DNA from: Faecalibacterium sp. CAG:74
GTDB lineage: Bacteria; Bacillota; Clostridia; Christensenellales; Aristaeellaceae
Direction of reading: 5' to 3'
DNA length: 5,965 bases
Assembly: GCA_000437595.1 (NCBI GenBank)
Contig: FR899883.1
Coordinates: 6,871 to 12,835, forward strand
Shown here in pieces: positions 4,222 to 5,965 of the stretch; the first letter of the stretch is position 1; every line of letters begins with the position of its first letter. The position numbers and the translations under genes were made by a program. A model generated the notes under the pieces. That model made no database searches. It saw only the letters and a list, made by a program, of their open reading frames with translations, and had not been told where the DNA came from.

Positions 4222-5622
4222 TTAGACAGGCATCGTCTTGTCAGCCTTGTTCAGCATGGTGGAATCCACCTTCAGCTGCTGCGCCGCGCGATACTCGAAG
4301 AACTTCGGCGCAACCTTCGGGAACATGGCGTAGGACAGCACGTCTTCCTCGCACTGATACCATTCGCGCATTTCCTCACGCAGCTTGTCGAGTTCCGGCG
4401 GAATGTCGTCGGCGTAGCGATGGGTGATGACCTTCGTGTCGCCGATGCACTTCTTGCGCACGTCCTCGTTCACCTTGCCCGGCAGACGGCCGTAGTGACC
4501 CGCCAGCAGGTCCTTGGATTCCTTCGGCACCATCTTGTAGCGCTCGCCGCCCAGCACGTTCATCACGGCCTGCGTGCCCACGATCTGGGAGGTCGGCGTG
4601 ACCAGCGGCGGATAGCCGAAGTCCTTGCGTACGCGCGGCACTTCCGCCAGCACGTCGTAGTACTTGTCCATCTGGTTCGCCTGCTTCAGCTGACCAATCA
4701 GGTTGGACAGCATGCCGCCCGGCACCTGATACTGCAAGGTCTTGACGTCCACGCCCAGCACGCGCGCCGGGTCACGCCAGCCGTCCTTGGTCAGGCGATC
4801 CGCCACCGTGCGGAAGTGCGCCGCCAGCTGCGCCAGCAGGTCGAGGTCGAAGCCCGTGTCGTATTCCGTGCCCTTCAGGGTCGCAACGAGGGATTCGGTC
4901 GCCGGCTGAGACGTGCCGGAACCCAGCGGGGACAGGCAGGTGTCCACCACGTCCACACCCGCTTCGATGGCCTTGAGCAGCACCATGTCGCCCGTGCCGG
5001 TGGTGTTGTGCGTGTGCAGGACGATGGGCAGGTCGGTTTCCTTCTTCAGGCGCTTGACGAGGCTGTACGCCTTGTAGGGCAGCAGCAGGTTCGCCATGTC
5101 CTTGATGCAGATGACGTCCGCGCCCATCTTCTGGATGTCCACGGCGAGCTTGACGAAGTAATCCTCGTTGTGCACGGGGGATTCGGTGTACGACATGGCG
5201 ATTTCCGCCGTGCCGCCGTACTTCTTCGTCGCCTTGACGGCGGTCTGCATGTTGCGCAGGTCGTTCAGCGCGTCGAAGCAGCGGATGATGTCAATGCCGT
5301 TTTCGACGGCCTTCTTGACAAAAAAATCCACCACGTCGTCCGCGTAGGGACGGTAGCCCAGCAGGTTCTGGCCGCGCAGCAGCATCTGCAGCTTGGTGTT
5401 GGGCAGCGCCTTGCGCAGCTTGCGCAGCCGCTCCCACGGGTCTTCGTTCAGGAAGCGCAGGCACGCGTCGTAGGTCGCGCCGCCCCAGCATTCCAGAGAG
5501 TAGTAGCCAACCTTGTCCAGCATTTCGCAGGCAGGCAGCATCTCATCGGTACGCATCCGGGTCGCGGCCTGAGACTGGTGGCCGTCGCGCAGGATGGTAT
5601 CCGTAATTTGAACCTTTGCCAT
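4222..5622 (-). CDS. oadA: Oxaloacetate decarboxylase alpha-type / pyruvate carboxylase B-type carboxyltransferase subunit
   Basis: A 466-residue biotin-dependent carboxyltransferase of the OadA/PycB/5S family. It moves the carboxyl group between oxaloacetate and biotin on a carrier protein. The TIM barrel opens with TDTILRDGHQS (Asp13 as metal ligand). It contains GQNLLGYRPYADD, the IRCFDALND strand, CIKDMANLL with Lys174 (the carboxylated lysine) and LHTHNTTG with metal ligands His203 and His205. The conserved PGGMLSNL segment follows in the C-terminal domain. It ends without the biotin-lysine AMKM domain, so a separate biotin carrier must exist. ATG 5622 has AAGGAGG at 5634-5640, 11 nt upstream. 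The adjacent oadB favours Na+-pumping oxaloacetate decarboxylase over pyruvate carboxylase. Codon use is GC-rich like pckA. Confidence 0.9.
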   Translation of the reverse strand: MAKVQITDTILRDGHQSQAATRMRTDEMLPACEMLDKVGYYSLECWGGATYDACLRFLNEDPWERLRKLRKALPNTKLQMLLRGQNLLGYRPYADDVVDFFVKKAVENGIDIIRCFDALNDLRNMQTAVKATKKYGGTAEIAMSYTESPVHNEDYFVKLAVDIQKMGADVICIKDMANLLLPYKAYSLVKRLKKETDLPIVLHTHNTTGTGDMVLLKAIEAGVDVVDTCLSPLGSGTSQPATESLVATLKGTEYDTGFDLDLLAQLAAHFRTVADRLTKDGWRDPARVLGVDVKTLQYQVPGGMLSNLIGQLKQANQMDKYYDVLAEVPRVRKDFGYPPLVTPTSQIVGTQAVMNVLGGERYKMVPKESKDLLAGHYGRLPGKVNEDVRKKCIGDTKVITHRYADDIPPELDKLREEMREWYQCEEDVLSYAMFPKVAPKFFEYRAAQQLKVDSTMLNKADKTMPV

Positions 5623-5645
5623 AGGACGAATTTCCTCCTTCAGTT

Positions 5646-5683
5646 CGGTCAGAGGCGGAGAAGCACTCCCCTGCCCCTGACCG
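5646..5683 (-). promoter_or_regulatory. Leader hairpin directly upstream of the oadA ribosome binding site
   Basis: On the - strand CGGTCAG (5683-5677) pairs with CTGACCG (5652-5646), with additional inner pairing GGC/GCC and GGAG/CTCC. It ends 5 nt before AAGGAGG. It shares the 10-nt GGTCAGGGGC left arm with the hairpin at 4016-4051. It could be a processing or stability element in the oadB-oadA transcript; no U-tract follows, so it is not a typical terminator. Confidence 0.45.
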
Positions 5684-5700
5684 GATACGTTGGATACGTT
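5683..5700. repeat. Two tandem copies of a 9-bp repeat
   Basis: GGATACGTT occurs twice back to back between repeat copy 3 and the oadA leader hairpin. No function can be assigned; it may simply be slippage in a spacer. Confidence 0.6.
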
Positions 5701-5714
5701 TCCATCTGACTGCT

Positions 5715-5879
5715 GATACTATTTCCAAATGAGCATACGCCAAGATGCGCCGCGGATTTTTGCATTCTGGCTAACACGAATGAAACGCAGCGTAGCAGCG
5801 CTACGCTAAGTGGAATGAGTGGACGCCAGAATCAAAAAGACGCAAGCAGATGGCGTAGGCGAATGCAGGGAATAGTATC
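5715..5879 (-). repeat. Structured palindromic repeat, copy 3 (between oadB and oadA)
   Basis: The outer arms GATACTATTTCC (5715-5726) and GGGAATAGTATC (5868-5879) give 12 pairs including one T-G. The inner stem TACGCC (5736-5741)/GGCGTA (5852-5857) is perfect. The third stem ATTCTGGC (5764-5771)/GCCAGAAT (5825-5832) is perfect. The tip hairpin at 5789-5807 is identical to that of copy 2. The element starts 2 nt after the oadB stop codon and lies inside what is probably one oadB-oadA transcript. Confidence 0.85.
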
Positions 5880-5881
5880 TA

Positions 5882-5965
5882 TTAACCGAACATGCTCAGC
5901 AGCACACCAGCCGCGATGGCAGAGCCGATAACGCCAGCAACGTTCGGGCCCATGGCGTGCATCAG
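5882..5965 (-). CDS. oadB: Na+-translocating decarboxylase beta subunit, C-terminal end only
   Basis: Only the last 27 residues are in the window. They read MHAMGPNVAGVIGSAIAAG, then VLLSMFG and TAA. This Gly/Ala-rich, hydrophobic ending with GPNVAGVIGSA is the characteristic terminus of OadB/GcdB/MmdB-type membrane subunits, which couple decarboxylation of carboxybiotin to Na+ export. The downstream oadA-type gene on the same strand supports the oxaloacetate-specific version. Substrate specificity cannot be read from this fragment alone. Confidence 0.85.
   Translation of the reverse strand: MMHAMGPNVAGVIGSAIAAGVLLSMFG

Noticed and set aside
4420..5709. Long + strand open frame opposite oadA
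   Set aside because: An antisense shadow with His/Arg/Gln/Val-rich translation; the opposite strand has intact catalytic motifs and a good ribosome binding site.

Overview
The window looks like part of a GC-rich, Gram-positive-type anaerobe, most likely a gut member of the Clostridia (Firmicutes). Three things suggest this: strong AAGGAGG-type ribosome binding sites, U-tailed intrinsic terminators, and the pairing of an ATP-type PEP carboxykinase with a sodium-pump oxaloacetate decarboxylase. Christensenellales-like is only a guess. No rRNA, tRNA, CRISPR array or transposase gene was seen.

Left part (1-1077, + strand): the 3' end of a PepF/M3-type oligoendopeptidase, a structured repeat (485-646), then a very acidic 114-residue protein of unknown function. 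That gene converges on the next one across a strong bidirectional terminator.

Middle part (1078-2046): a compact, AT-richer accessory module. A small putative lipoprotein (-) and an Xre-type helix-turn-helix regulator (+) diverge from promoters whose -35 boxes overlap. Two copies of a TAACCTG-TTT-CAGGTTA operator occupy the two promoter spacers. This suggests one repressor controls both itself and the lipoprotein.

Right part (2057-5965, - strand), in transcription order: the end of oadB (membrane Na+ pump subunit), repeat copy, oadA/pycB-type carboxyltransferase, repeat copy, own promoter, then pckA. These genes work at the PEP/oxaloacetate/pyruvate node: pckA interconverts oxaloacetate and PEP, and the decarboxylase couples oxaloacetate decarboxylation to Na+ export. 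As given, pckA is broken in two by an imperfect 121-nt direct repeat (offset 122 nt, out of frame). The two copies differ at four positions, so either a strain-chimeric assembly join or a real disrupted gene is possible.

The most unusual feature is a family of three ~160-nt imperfect palindromes (485-646, 4055-4215, 5715-5879). Each begins within 0-6 nt of a stop codon and has the same orientation relative to the gene it follows. The core is strongly conserved, while outer stems change in sequence between copies yet still pair. This looks like a conserved 3'-UTR RNA structure or a mobile palindromic element; I do not recognise it as a named family.
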